A stretch of 64,000 nucleotides of DNA from Owenweeksia hongkongensis DSM 17368 (lineage in GTDB: Bacteria; Bacteroidota; Bacteroidia; Flavobacteriales; Schleiferiaceae), in the NCBI RefSeq assembly GCF_000236705.1, contig NC_016599.1:434001-498000 (forward strand), written 5' to 3'. Positions 24,697 to 33,192 of the stretch are shown here, piece after piece (positions within the stretch are counted from its first letter, which is position 1; the number at the start of each line of letters is the position of its first letter). The position numbers were made by a program, and so were the translations under genes. The notes beneath the pieces are model-generated. The model saw nothing but the letters and a program-made list of their open reading frames with translations. It ran no database searches and was not told the DNA's origin.

Positions 24697-26712
24697 CTAC
24701 GCAGCAGGAAGTATTATTCTAAAAGTGCTTCCCTTGTTTGGTTTGCTTTTAACCTCCAGCTGGCCGTTGTTTTCCTGTACAAAGTCATTTACAATAAGCA
24801 TTCCTAAGCCTGTGCCTTTTTCATTCAAAGTGCCGGGAGTAGAGAAATGAGCATTTACATCAAATAGTTTTTTTATTTGCTCCTGATCCATTCCCTTGCC
24901 GTCATCACTTACTTCAATATGTACATTTTCCTTTTCCTTTATAGCACGCACGTTTATTTCTCCTTCCGAATTAGAAAATTTCACAGCGTTTTGAAGCAAG
25001 TTTCTAAGTATAATCTCGAGGTGGTTTGGATCCGCTAGCACTTTTAGGCCTGGCTCCATTTCTATCTGAAAGTTTATTCTTTTTTGCTCAATTGCATTGG
25101 TAAACTCTGCTCGTAGCTCCATTGCAAGAGGCTTTATTAATACGGCCTTTGGTCTTGTTTTTAGATTTGTAAATTGTGATTTAGTCCAGGTAAGCAGGTT
25201 ATCTACGGTGCCTTTGGTATTTTCTACTGTATCTTTTACCTTTCTAGTCAATTCACGCAGATCTTCATCTTCATTCATTTCATGATCTAAAATCTCAAGG
25301 AGTTGAAGAGTTTGATTGAATGGTTGTTTAAGATCATGAGTCAAAATAGAAAGTAGTTTATCCTTTCCTTCATTTAGTTGCCTTAAGGCTTGATTAGTAT
25401 TATTGAGTTCCTCACTTTTTGCGTTGAGTAACTTTTGCTTTCCTTCTATAATTTGCTGCGAATGATGTTTTCTGCGTAAACTTTTTAGCAGAATAAGTAG
25501 AATAATGAGGGCCAGTATAAATGCAGTGCCTATGCCTATCATCACTATTCTATCCTGCTTTATTACAGATTGTTGAAATGAATTTTTTGCTTTTAGTAAC
25601 TCAGCCTCTTGACTTTGAATTTTATTCTGGGTTAATAGTATCCGCTCATGAATATTTATCTTGGCGAGAGTGTCTTTGTAGGCATAATATGTTTTATAAG
25701 CTTGTAAAGCTTCTTTAGGAAAGTTGTTTGATTCTAAGGCCTGACCAAGTATTAGAGCGATATCCTTGTGCAGCAATTGGGATTTTATCGTGTCAGCATA
25801 TTTTTGTGCAATTTCAGCGTATTCCAGTGCCGCTTGATTTTTACCTGAACTTAGCATTATGGAAGATAAGTGGCCATATTGTTTAGCAATCTCCACCGGC
25901 TCGCCAAATTCAATTGCCTTCCCTAAAGCTTCTTTTTGAAAAGAAATGGCTTTTGTATGGTTACCATAATTAGCATGCACCTGTGCTAATAGTTCCAATG
26001 ATTTAGATTGTTCGAGCAGGTCTCCATACTCTTTTGCTTGATTTAGCGCCAGTTGTGCATACTTGCGGGCCTCTTCATCCTGACCCTCAATTAGGAGTAA
26101 CTCCGCATTTACATTTTTTATCGCAAAAAGTAACTCATACGCACTATCCTGAATAGCATTGTGCTCAGCTTTGTTCAAGTATTCTTGAGTATTAATAAAG
26201 TCACCCAAGTCCATAAAGGTTTGAGAAGTATTATAATATAGGTACGCTAAATTATAATGTAACCACTCACTATTCTTAGGAAGGTAGTCCTCAGCACTTT
26301 TATAATAATTAAGCCCTTTTTCAAAAAATCCCATTTCAGTGTATACGTTGCCAAAATTCATATTGGCATCTGATAGATCACTGGAATCACCAATTTTTTG
26401 GTATATGTCATAACTTACATGAAGATATTCCAACGCCTCATCTAGTCGATACTGATAAAATAGGGTGGACGATAGTCCTGTGTAGGCATACGCTATATAG
26501 AAGCTATCATTTTTAAGCAATGATTCGTTCATCAATTCACAAGCATAATAGCGTGAGCTATCAATGTTTTTGTAAACCCAATCTTCCATTTTAATTGTTA
26601 ATTCAAGCAAAGTGTCCTCGGTTGATGTGGTATCATCAAAATTTTGCTGCCCGGCACAGGGGATAAGATGTGCCGTAGCAAGAAGAAGGAGCAAAAAGTA
26701 TCTAATGTTCAC
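24697..26712 (-). CDS. TPR sensor histidine kinase (paralogue B)
   Basis: A 671-residue kinase with a GTG start (no alternative ATG precedes the signal peptide MNIRYFLLLLLATAHL). TPR-like repeats cover about residues 35-365. One transmembrane segment lies at about 390-410, then a coiled coil and the H-box SILTHDLKQPFNQ with His459. HATPase_c has RNLLQNAVKFSNSEG, DDGKGMD and GTGLGM. It closely parallels the kinase at 21587-23632 in domain order and spacing. No response regulator is nearby, so the output partner is unknown. Confidence 0.92.
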   Translation of the reverse strand: MNIRYFLLLLLATAHLIPCAGQQNFDDTTSTEDTLLELTIKMEDWVYKNIDSSRYYACELMNESLLKNDSFYIAYAYTGLSSTLFYQYRLDEALEYLHVSYDIYQKIGDSSDLSDANMNFGNVYTEMGFFEKGLNYYKSAEDYLPKNSEWLHYNLAYLYYNTSQTFMDLGDFINTQEYLNKAEHNAIQDSAYELLFAIKNVNAELLLIEGQDEEARKYAQLALNQAKEYGDLLEQSKSLELLAQVHANYGNHTKAISFQKEALGKAIEFGEPVEIAKQYGHLSSIMLSSGKNQAALEYAEIAQKYADTIKSQLLHKDIALILGQALESNNFPKEALQAYKTYYAYKDTLAKINIHERILLTQNKIQSQEAELLKAKNSFQQSVIKQDRIVMIGIGTAFILALIILLILLKSLRRKHHSQQIIEGKQKLLNAKSEELNNTNQALRQLNEGKDKLLSILTHDLKQPFNQTLQLLEILDHEMNEDEDLRELTRKVKDTVENTKGTVDNLLTWTKSQFTNLKTRPKAVLIKPLAMELRAEFTNAIEQKRINFQIEMEPGLKVLADPNHLEIILRNLLQNAVKFSNSEGEINVRAIKEKENVHIEVSDDGKGMDQEQIKKLFDVNAHFSTPGTLNEKGTGLGMLIVNDFVQENNGQLEVKSKPNKGSTFRIILPAA

Positions 26713-26901
26713 GTTACTGCAAGATAGAGTTTGTTAGTTTTTAACCTTCCTAATGTAGGCTGAGTATAAGTTGAGTAACACAAATAACGGAAATTTAAAT
26801 ATGATCACTTGCGGTAAACATCAGAATGCAGGTTTCTGCCTGTTTTAATGTGCACGTAGATCACTTATCAATCTCGTGAAACCAAAGAGGGGAAGGATGA
26901 T

Positions 26902-28089
26902 TTATGCTCTGGCCTTGCTCTTGTAGTATTGAGTAAGAATCAACACTATTACAGCACACGACATCATTATGGTAATCATTGGTAATTCTGTGCCATCAAA
27001 GAAAAAGCTAATTAAAGCTGAGGCTACAGCTCCGGAAAACATTCTTAGACTGCCGATAAGAGCAGATGCAACACCTGCATTTTTGGTAAACGGCTCAAGT
27101 GCCAATGCGGTGGTATTGGGATTGAGAAATCCGAGAAAAAATAAGAATAAAAAAAGTAGAGTTAGTAGGAGTGGCGCATTAAGTATGTTGGAGAAATGAG
27201 CAAAGGTTAAAACACATCCCACCAGAAATAAAATAACCGCAGTAATATTTGAAATACTCTCTGTGCTGCGCTTCCTTAGCCATGCCCGGTTCACTTGACT
27301 ACCGGCAATAAAACCAAAAGCATTTAGTCCAAATATCCATCCAAACTCGGTTTCCGAAAATCCATAAATTTCCATTAATACAAAAGGAGAACCTGTGATA
27401 TACGTAAACATACCAGCCATGGTAACACTACCAGCCATTGAAAATGTAAGGAACTCTCTATTTTTAAGAACTTCAAAGTAACCTTTTGCAACCTTTCCTG
27501 GCTTTAGAGATACCGTTGGGTCAAACTCTTTTGTTTCAGCCAAGCCGCGGTAAACTAATAGAATCAAAACTGCCGAAATAGCACTTAATATGATAAAAAT
27601 GTATTTCCAGCCAAAAGCGCTGGTTACATATCCACCAATGGTGGGAGCAATTATTGGTGCTATTCCCATTACAAGTAGAAGGGTAGAAAACACACGAGCC
27701 GTTTCATTTACAGGAAAAATATCTCTTACAATTGCACGGCTTGCCACCATACCTACACATCCACCAAGTGCTAGTATAAGCCTGAGGGCTATTAGCCAGT
27801 CTATGCTTGGTGAAAGAGCACAACCTAAAGCAGCCACAAGGTATATGAAAAGACCTATTAATAATGGCTTTTTTCTTCCATATCTATCTACGAGTGGACC
27901 ATAGATTAATTGCCCCACAGAAATTCCTATAAAATAGCTGGTAAGTGTCAGACCAACACTGGCCACGTCAGTATTTAGGTCTTTGGCTATGGCCGAGAAA
28001 CCAGGCAAATACATATCAATAGAAAATGGCCCTAAGGCAGCAATAGCTCCTAAAATGAGAATGATAATGTATTGCTGTCGTTTGGTCAC
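26902..28089 (-). CDS. Bcr/CflA-family multidrug efflux MFS transporter
   Basis: A 395-residue, 12-helix inner-membrane exporter. The N-terminal LGAIAALGPFSIDMYLPGFSAIAKDL block and the motif A loop YGPLVDRYGRKKPLL are diagnostic for Bcr/CflA, with the LALGGCVGMVASRAIVRD segment in helix 4. Proton antiport of drugs is the family role; the substrate is unknown. The start codon is GTG. A dyad lies about 95 bases upstream. Confidence 0.9.
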   Translation of the reverse strand: MTKRQQYIIILILGAIAALGPFSIDMYLPGFSAIAKDLNTDVASVGLTLTSYFIGISVGQLIYGPLVDRYGRKKPLLIGLFIYLVAALGCALSPSIDWLIALRLILALGGCVGMVASRAIVRDIFPVNETARVFSTLLLVMGIAPIIAPTIGGYVTSAFGWKYIFIILSAISAVLILLVYRGLAETKEFDPTVSLKPGKVAKGYFEVLKNREFLTFSMAGSVTMAGMFTYITGSPFVLMEIYGFSETEFGWIFGLNAFGFIAGSQVNRAWLRKRSTESISNITAVILFLVGCVLTFAHFSNILNAPLLLTLLFLFLFFLGFLNPNTTALALEPFTKNAGVASALIGSLRMFSGAVASALISFFFDGTELPMITIMMSCAVIVLILTQYYKSKARA

Positions 28090-28117
28090 CTGAATTTTCC
28101 GCTTTTTAGCTAAGGGG

Positions 28118-28125
28118 CAAATGTA
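28118..28125 (-). promoter_or_regulatory. candidate -7 element of the Bcr/CflA gene
   Basis: TACATTTG on the minus strand fits TAnnTTTG and ends 28 bases before the GTG start. No -33 TTTG was found at the usual spacing. Confidence 0.38.
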
Positions 28126-28182
28126 TTAGTAACCTAAAGTGTACCTTCCAGTTTTCAATACGATTTGTTTATACGCTACAAT

Positions 28183-28200
28183 CACAAATATCTATTTGTG
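28183..28200. promoter_or_regulatory. 8-bp dyad between DUF3820 and Bcr/CflA genes
   Basis: CACAAATA-TC-TATTTGTG is a perfect inverted repeat with a 2-base spacer. It has no T-run, so it is less likely a terminator than a binding site upstream of the transporter. The regulator is unknown. Confidence 0.35.
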
Positions 28201-28210
28201 TGAGGCAGAC

Positions 28211-28435
28211 CTAACGCTTTAGAGGTTTGAGAAGGTCTTCAAGACCATTTATTTTAATTACATGCATAGTTTGCAAGAGCATTCCTAGCTTACCGTCAGG
28301 GTAGCCTTTAGCATCAAACCATTCAAGGTAACTTACGGGCAAATCGCAGAGAATTCGCCCTTTATATTTTCCAAAAGGCATCTGCATCTTTACAAGATCT
28401 TTGAGTAATTGGGGGTTGAGGCCGTTTTCCTGCAT
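28211..28435 (-). CDS. DUF3820 family protein
   Basis: A 74-residue protein starting MQENGLNPQLLKDL; a TTG start seven codons earlier is possible but less likely. The family core MPFGKYKGRILCDLPVSYLEWFDAKGYPDGKLGMLLQ is present. DUF3820 has been annotated as a putative quorum-sensing-regulated virulence factor in other bacteria, but its function here is unknown. Confidence 0.85.
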   Translation of the reverse strand: MQENGLNPQLLKDLVKMQMPFGKYKGRILCDLPVSYLEWFDAKGYPDGKLGMLLQTMHVIKINGLEDLLKPLKR

Positions 28436-28498
28436 GCTTAGATTTCTTATTTGCAAAGAAAACTAATTGCACACGTTAGCACCACGCATCGCAGTTTA

Positions 28499-30898
28499 TT
28501 ATGCAATTTTTAGTTTGGCACTAAGTTTTGACTGTTCTAGCTGTTGCGTTATTTTTCGATATAAAGCATCTTGATTAATTGGCTTAGACAAGTAGTCATT
28601 CATACCAATATCCATCACACGTGATTTTGTACTTTCCATTGTGTCCGCTGTCACAGCAATGATTGGGATAGTTTTTAAATCATTTCCAACTACCCCGTTT
28701 CTAATATTGGTGGTGGCTTCATATCCGTCCATTACGGGCATTTGAAGATCCATTAAAATAATATCAAAATTGCTGCTCTTAAGAATTTCTAAAGCTTGTT
28801 TTCCATCATTCACTACTTCTACAATAGTATTGCTCCAACAGCTAAGTAATTTCTTGATGATCATTTGATTTATAGGGTTATCTTCTACCACAAGCACGCG
28901 CGCATTCTTCAAATCATATGGACTATCAGGTAGACTTATTGATGATTTTGGTGCAGCTTTTACCTGATATGGAAGGAAGATAGTGCACTGTGTTCCTTGG
29001 TTTGGCTCGCTTTCAATTGCGATAGTTCCTTGGTGTAGATCAACTAATTCTTTTACGAGAGAAAGCCCAAGGCCCAAACCTCCGTAATTACGCTTATCAT
29101 CGCTTTCTACCTGAGTAAAGCTTCTAAATACAGCCTTTTGTTTAACCTTATCAATCCCTACACCAGTGTCTGTAATGGTGAATTTTAGTTGGCCGTTTTC
29201 TTTATCAAGCGGAATGTAATCCATGTCAAAACGGACGCTTCCTTTAGATGTGAATTTAATGGCATTGTTGAGTACATTATTTAAAATTTGAGTTAGCCTT
29301 TCGGAGTCACCAATTGCAATATTTGGAGCCTTTTCATCTATATTATACTCAAAATTGAGGCCTTTATTTTTGGCCTGACTAACGATGCTTTTGATTATAT
29401 CATTTGCCACATCAACAGGGGCAAAGTCTTCACGACTTAACTTCAGTTCACCTTTCTCAATTTTATTAAAATCTAGAATGTCGTTTACACAAGAAAGTAA
29501 TCCTACCGAGGCATACTTTACTACCTCAAAATTTTCAATTACTTTCTTATCTGTACTTTCCCTAATCATAAAATCAGAAACACCCATTATGGCATTGAGA
29601 GGAGTCCTTAATTCATGACTCATATTACTCATAAAGTAAGACTTCAAGTCATTCATATCTTGAAGATGTTGCAAAGCGGTGTTTTGAATTTCCTCTTTTT
29701 CTCGTCTTAGATTTCTAATGCGATTGATCATTGAAATAGAGAGGAAGATCACCTCTAAACCGGTTCCGAATTTTGTTGAGTTGGTGGTGATAAAGTTGGT
29801 AGGTAGGATACCAAAATTATTTAAAATAAAAACCACAAAACCGGCAACAAAAAAGGTAATACCCAAGCTAAAGAATGGATCCACTTTAACATTCTTGCCG
29901 CTAAGGGCAAATACAGAACCTAATATGAGTAATATTGAAATCAATCCCAGAGCATTGGCCATAGGATAGCTGAGCTGAAGCGCTAGGGGAGAAATAGATA
30001 AGCCTACTAGCGTAAGGGCTTGGAGGGCAATTATTACATTAAATATTTTGGAAACAACTTTGAGATTAGACTTAAGTTCCAGAAAGTGCTCAGCATACTT
30101 TATTAAGAAGAAATTGGCAATAAGGGCTAGAGAAATAACTGCTCGGCTATTTACCCAACCTCCTGAAGGGAGTAAATACTGGAAAAGGAAGCCATCAAGG
30201 CTAAATTGCAAAAGCCCAATAAACAGGACATAAAGTCCATAATACATAAAGGTCCTTTCTTTAAGACTAATGAAAAAGAACAAGTAGAAGATACTTGCAA
30301 AAATTAGCATTCCATAAAATAATCCATAAAACACTTGCTCTGTGCTCGCATTTTGTATGAATGACTCCGTATCATAAAGCTTTAATGGAATGCTGATAAC
30401 CTCACCATCACTAGATAAATGGAGGTAGGCCTGAAGTTCTGCATTTGGGGGTAACTCTAAGTGAAAGATGCTTTTGTGATCCGCAAAATCTCTTTCATCA
30501 AATGGAATTTGATCACCGGAAACTCGTTTCTCAATCTTGCCATTTTTACCAACTAGGTAAAGATCCACAATATCAGTAAGTGGACGGGCCGTTTCAAAGT
30601 AATAGTCCTTATATCGATCAGTAGGGTTTGAGATAGGAAATTTTAGCCAATAGTGATGATTTGTAAAGCCCAGATCTTCATTAGAGCCAGTAAGGGCGCG
30701 AAAGGGTAATTCGTCTTGTATTTTAAGAAAGTGAGAAAAAGAATAGTCATTGTCTTCAACATCCGCTATTTGAGCTTGAGAGGATAAATCAAGGATATTA
30801 GGTTCAGCTTGGGAAGCTTTAGCCAAATAGCTTGTAAGCAAAAGTAGGGGTAAAAGCACCCAGTTACGCATTGTGATTTTGGAGTAGTAGTTATTCAT
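28499..30898 (-). CDS. hybrid histidine kinase with 7TM-DISM sensor
   Basis: A 799-residue signalling protein. After a signal peptide comes a periplasmic 7TMR-DISMED2 ligand domain (about 40-180), seven transmembrane helices (7TMR-DISM, about 190-395), a short coiled coil, HisKA with His428 in MSNMSHELRTPLNAIMG, HATPase_c (GIGVDK-type GVGID, GLGLGL) and a C-terminal receiver domain (about 667-795) with Asp717 in IILMDLQMPVMDG. It lacks an Hpt domain, so a separate phosphotransfer protein is expected. An ATG at 30871 gives a more conventional signal peptide and is an alternative start. Confidence 0.93.
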   Translation of the reverse strand: MNNYYSKITMRNWVLLPLLLLTSYLAKASQAEPNILDLSSQAQIADVEDNDYSFSHFLKIQDELPFRALTGSNEDLGFTNHHYWLKFPISNPTDRYKDYYFETARPLTDIVDLYLVGKNGKIEKRVSGDQIPFDERDFADHKSIFHLELPPNAELQAYLHLSSDGEVISIPLKLYDTESFIQNASTEQVFYGLFYGMLIFASIFYLFFFISLKERTFMYYGLYVLFIGLLQFSLDGFLFQYLLPSGGWVNSRAVISLALIANFFLIKYAEHFLELKSNLKVVSKIFNVIIALQALTLVGLSISPLALQLSYPMANALGLISILLILGSVFALSGKNVKVDPFFSLGITFFVAGFVVFILNNFGILPTNFITTNSTKFGTGLEVIFLSISMINRIRNLRREKEEIQNTALQHLQDMNDLKSYFMSNMSHELRTPLNAIMGVSDFMIRESTDKKVIENFEVVKYASVGLLSCVNDILDFNKIEKGELKLSREDFAPVDVANDIIKSIVSQAKNKGLNFEYNIDEKAPNIAIGDSERLTQILNNVLNNAIKFTSKGSVRFDMDYIPLDKENGQLKFTITDTGVGIDKVKQKAVFRSFTQVESDDKRNYGGLGLGLSLVKELVDLHQGTIAIESEPNQGTQCTIFLPYQVKAAPKSSISLPDSPYDLKNARVLVVEDNPINQMIIKKLLSCWSNTIVEVVNDGKQALEILKSSNFDIILMDLQMPVMDGYEATTNIRNGVVGNDLKTIPIIAVTADTMESTKSRVMDIGMNDYLSKPINQDALYRKITQQLEQSKLSAKLKIA

Positions 30899-31256
30899 TG
30901 CGTTGTGTTAAGGATATTCCTTAAAAGGATAAATAAGTACGTGGGCTTTTAAATTTGAATTAATGGTAAAAGCATTTATTCCACCCCTACTTATTAAAGT
31001 CGAAATTAGTAATAATCCTACATTATATAAGAAGGATGTTAGTGTGAAGTGCTTGAAAATGAAGTGTTAGTTGGATTTTTAAAGAATTTTCACTTCTGTG
31101 TTTCAGGATAGTATATTCGTTTTTTAAAAGAACTTTAAAAACCCAACATATTGATTTAGAGTCTCAAATGATTGGGGTTTTTTTTAATTGACCCTAGCAT
31201 TGGTGAAATGCAGGTTTTATTCGATAAGAAGCACGAAAGTTTAGATGAGTGAATGG
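30899..31256. other. 358-base gap with AT-rich repeats and a terminator-like hairpin
   Basis: No ORF of note. It contains a TAAATTTG on the plus strand (30950-30957, -7-like but without -33), a short imperfect repeat of GAAGTG/CACTTC that can pair (about 31045-31100), and the hairpin listed at 31136-31185. No tRNA or known RNA was recognised. Confidence 0.5.
31136..31185. terminator. probable terminator between phzF-like gene and hybrid kinase
   Basis: AAAAACCCAA pairs with TTGGGGTTTTT around an inner ATTT-GAG/CTC-AAAT element, with an eight-T run on the plus strand and a five-T run on the minus strand. It lies about 70 bases after the phzF-like stop (minus strand). The outer stem has a bulge, so confidence is moderate. 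Confidence 0.45.
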
Positions 31257-32069
31257 CTAGTTTTTGTAAGAATCTATGTCAATTACACCTTCAGATAGGG
31301 TTTTAAAGCTGCCGATTAGCCGAATTTTTTCTTGAATTAGTTCGCCTTTAAAGGTTCCTCCACGCTTACTAAGTTGATTAGCTATCATATCTGCCTTATT
31401 CAATTTCTTTCCCCAAAAAGGAAAAAGAGCAGCATGAGACGAGCCTGTTGCAGGATCTTCTAATTGATGAACATGAGGAACTAATGTTCGACTCACAAAA
31501 TCAACTTTATCTCCAGGAGCTGTGACAGCGTAACCAAATACATCACTTTCTCTGAGTTTAGAAAAGTTTGGATTCATTTCACGAACACGCTTTTCCGTAT
31601 CCGTCAAAATTATGTGCTTATTCCCCGTGGGGTAAAAACCAAGAATGGGAATTCCTAGTCCTTTTTTAATAGCATTGGGAACGGGCTCTTCGGGCAGAGT
31701 ATGGATTTGTTCAATGATAAGAACTCCAGAAAATTGATCAATTGCTTCAGCCTCAACGCTTCCCGTCTTATAATTGAGCTTAATCTCTTTCTCACCAGTG
31801 AGATTATGAACGTAAGCCATAGCAGCCATTGATCCGTGACCGCATAAGCCTATTTCTGCATCTGGTGCAAACCATCGTACATTATATTCATCATCTTTTT
31901 GTGTTTTCCAAAGGAATGTGGTTGCAGGCTGCAATTGATCGGCAGCAATACGTTGCATCGTGTCGTCACTTAATTCTTTATCGAGAAACAGCACTGTAGA
32001 TGTATTTCCAATGAAACCCATCTTTGGGTTATCGAAAACCTGAAAAAGTTGAAAGGGGAGTAAAGCCAC
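31257..32069 (-). CDS. PhzF-family isomerase-like protein
   Basis: A 270-residue protein of the PhzF/diaminopimelate epimerase-like fold. Typical segments are QVFDNPKMGFIGNTSTVLFL near the N-terminus, EIGLCGHGSMAAMAYV (the conserved catalytic-site GHG region, around residue 72) and the RTLVPHVHQLEDPATGSSHAAL phosphate/substrate-loop block. The GTG at 32069 is used because no ATG precedes the conserved N-terminus. The family isomerises small acids, and one member makes phenazine; no phenazine genes are here, so the substrate is unknown. It follows thioredoxin on the same strand. Confidence 0.85.
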   Translation of the reverse strand: MALLPFQLFQVFDNPKMGFIGNTSTVLFLDKELSDDTMQRIAADQLQPATTFLWKTQKDDEYNVRWFAPDAEIGLCGHGSMAAMAYVHNLTGEKEIKLNYKTGSVEAEAIDQFSGVLIIEQIHTLPEEPVPNAIKKGLGIPILGFYPTGNKHIILTDTEKRVREMNPNFSKLRESDVFGYAVTAPGDKVDFVSRTLVPHVHQLEDPATGSSHAALFPFWGKKLNKADMIANQLSKRGGTFKGELIQEKIRLIGSFKTLSEGVIDIDSYKN

Positions 32070-32103
32070 AACTAAAAATATTAAGGGAGTAAAACTATTG
32101 AAC

Positions 32104-32469
32104 TTAGCTTTTAATGCTTGGCTTCAATTCTTCATCAATCACCTTTTGGAGAACGTTTTTAGGTAATGCTCCTTTTTGCATCATAGGTTGTCCTTCCATT
32201 GGAATGAATAGGATGGAGGGTATGCTTTGAATACCAAAAGCTGCGGCCAGTTCTTGTTCTGCTTCCGTGTCTACTTTATAAATAACCACCTCTTCGTTTT
32301 CATCACTAAGCTGCTCAAAAAGAGGAGCTACCGCTTTACACGGCCCACACCAGTCTGCATAAAAATCGATAATGGCTGGCTTGTCTCCATGAAAAGTCCA
32401 GTCTTTATGTTTGGTGTAATCAAATACTTTGGCTTTAAATTCTTCTGTAGTTAATTGTACTGTAGGCAT
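32104..32469 (-). CDS. thioredoxin
   Basis: A 121-residue thioredoxin. The catalytic WCGPC is at residues 40-44 (IIDFYADWCGPCKAVAPLF), the cis-proline is in IQSIPSILF, and there is no signal peptide, so it is cytoplasmic. The frame extends to 32508, but the consensus promoter at 32493-32521 lies inside that extension, so the ATG at 32469 is the start. It is the first gene of a trx-phzF transcript, divergent from the tetR gene. Confidence 0.93.
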   Translation of the reverse strand: MPTVQLTTEEFKAKVFDYTKHKDWTFHGDKPAIIDFYADWCGPCKAVAPLFEQLSDENEEVVIYKVDTEAEQELAAAFGIQSIPSILFIPMEGQPMMQKGALPKNVLQKVIDEELKPSIKS

Positions 32470-32492
32470 GTGATGCGTTTTATATTTAAGCA

Positions 32493-32521
32493 CAAAGGTA
32501 GGCGTCAATATTGGTGAACAA
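32493..32521 (-). promoter_or_regulatory. thioredoxin promoter
   Basis: On the minus strand TTG (32519-32521), 18 bases, then TACCTTTG (32493-32500), matching the Bacteroidota consensus. It predicts a 5' leader of about 17 bases. Confidence 0.7.
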
Positions 32522-32565
32522 GGTCATCCAGGTTACATAATTCTTTAAGGGTCTTTCTCATAATT

Positions 32566-32596
32566 TTTGGTGGGTTGTAGAAAAGGATTACCTTTG
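32566..32596 (+). promoter_or_regulatory. tetR promoter
   Basis: TTTG (32566-32569), 19 bases, then TACCTTTG (32589-32596): a full consensus match. The predicted start of transcription (about 32603) falls inside the dyad at 32599-32612, so a bound repressor would block it. Confidence 0.75.
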
Positions 32597-32598
32597 TA

Positions 32599-32612
32599 AG
32601 TGATTACTCACT
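32599..32612. promoter_or_regulatory. TetR operator 1
   Basis: AGTGA-TTAC-TCACT inverted repeat directly after the tetR -7 element. The flanked 18-base form AAGTGATTACTCACTATT recurs, with four extra central bases, at 33155-33172 before the next gene. Position and repetition support an autoregulatory operator. Confidence 0.65.
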
Positions 32613-32618
32613 ATTGAA

Positions 32619-33140
32619 ATGACAGAAAAGCAAGAGAAAATATTGGAAGCAGCATTGCAACTTTTTGCTGAGCAGGGGTATGCAGCAACTTCCACAAGTA
32701 AAGTAGCCAAGGTAGCTGGCGTTTCTGAAGGTTTGATTTTTAGACACTTTAAAAATAAGGAAGGTCTACTTGAGGCTATTTTTGAAACGGTAGCTGAAAG
32801 GACAAAAGCAATTTTTGCAGATATAGTATTGTCAACTGACCCGGAGGAGGTGATTAGTAAAGCACTGGAGATGCCATTTATGATTGATCCTGGTGAATAT
32901 AGGGTTTGGAGACTCACATATGCTATGAAATGGCAGGTTCAAAATTACAGCAGAGAAAAGGTAGAACCTTTGAAATTAGCTGTAAAAAATGCTTTTGACA
33001 AGCTTGGCTACGAAAACCCTGATGCAGAAAGTGAATTGATCTTGATGCAACTCGATGGAGCGGCTACAGCTATTTTGTTGCACGAACCAGATAATAAAAT
33101 GGAGATTTTAAAATGCTTGAAGGCAAAGTATAATCTCTAA
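32619..33140 (+). CDS. TetR/AcrR family transcriptional regulator
   Basis: A 173-residue repressor-type protein. The N-terminal HTH is canonical: EKILEAALQLFAEQGYAATSTSKVAKVAGVSEGLIFRHFKNKEGLLEAIF, with recognition helix around GLIFRHF (residues 38-44). The C-terminal ligand domain is not assignable to an inducer. It heads a plus-strand run of five genes (33193-37677), and matching dyads at its own promoter and before the next gene suggest that it represses both itself and the run. Confidence 0.92.
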   Translation: MTEKQEKILEAALQLFAEQGYAATSTSKVAKVAGVSEGLIFRHFKNKEGLLEAIFETVAERTKAIFADIVLSTDPEEVISKALEMPFMIDPGEYRVWRLTYAMKWQVQNYSREKVEPLKLAVKNAFDKLGYENPDAESELILMQLDGAATAILLHEPDNKMEILKCLKAKYNL

Positions 33141-33154
33141 ATTTTTGACAGAAT

Positions 33155-33172
33155 AGTGAGTAATTAATCACT
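33155..33172. promoter_or_regulatory. TetR operator 2
   Basis: AGTGAGTAATTAATCACT, in the 52-base gap between tetR and the SDR gene. Read on the other strand, its flanked form is operator 1 with ATTA inserted at the centre. A TTTTTG tract (33142-33147) lies just upstream, but no clean -7 follows, so the local promoter is uncertain. Confidence 0.6.
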
Positions 33173-33192
33173 TATAAAACGAAAGAAAAATA

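Noticed and set aside
32470-32508. Longer thioredoxin start
   Set aside because: The consensus -7 (32493-32500) lies inside this extension, and the extra residues are not thioredoxin-like.
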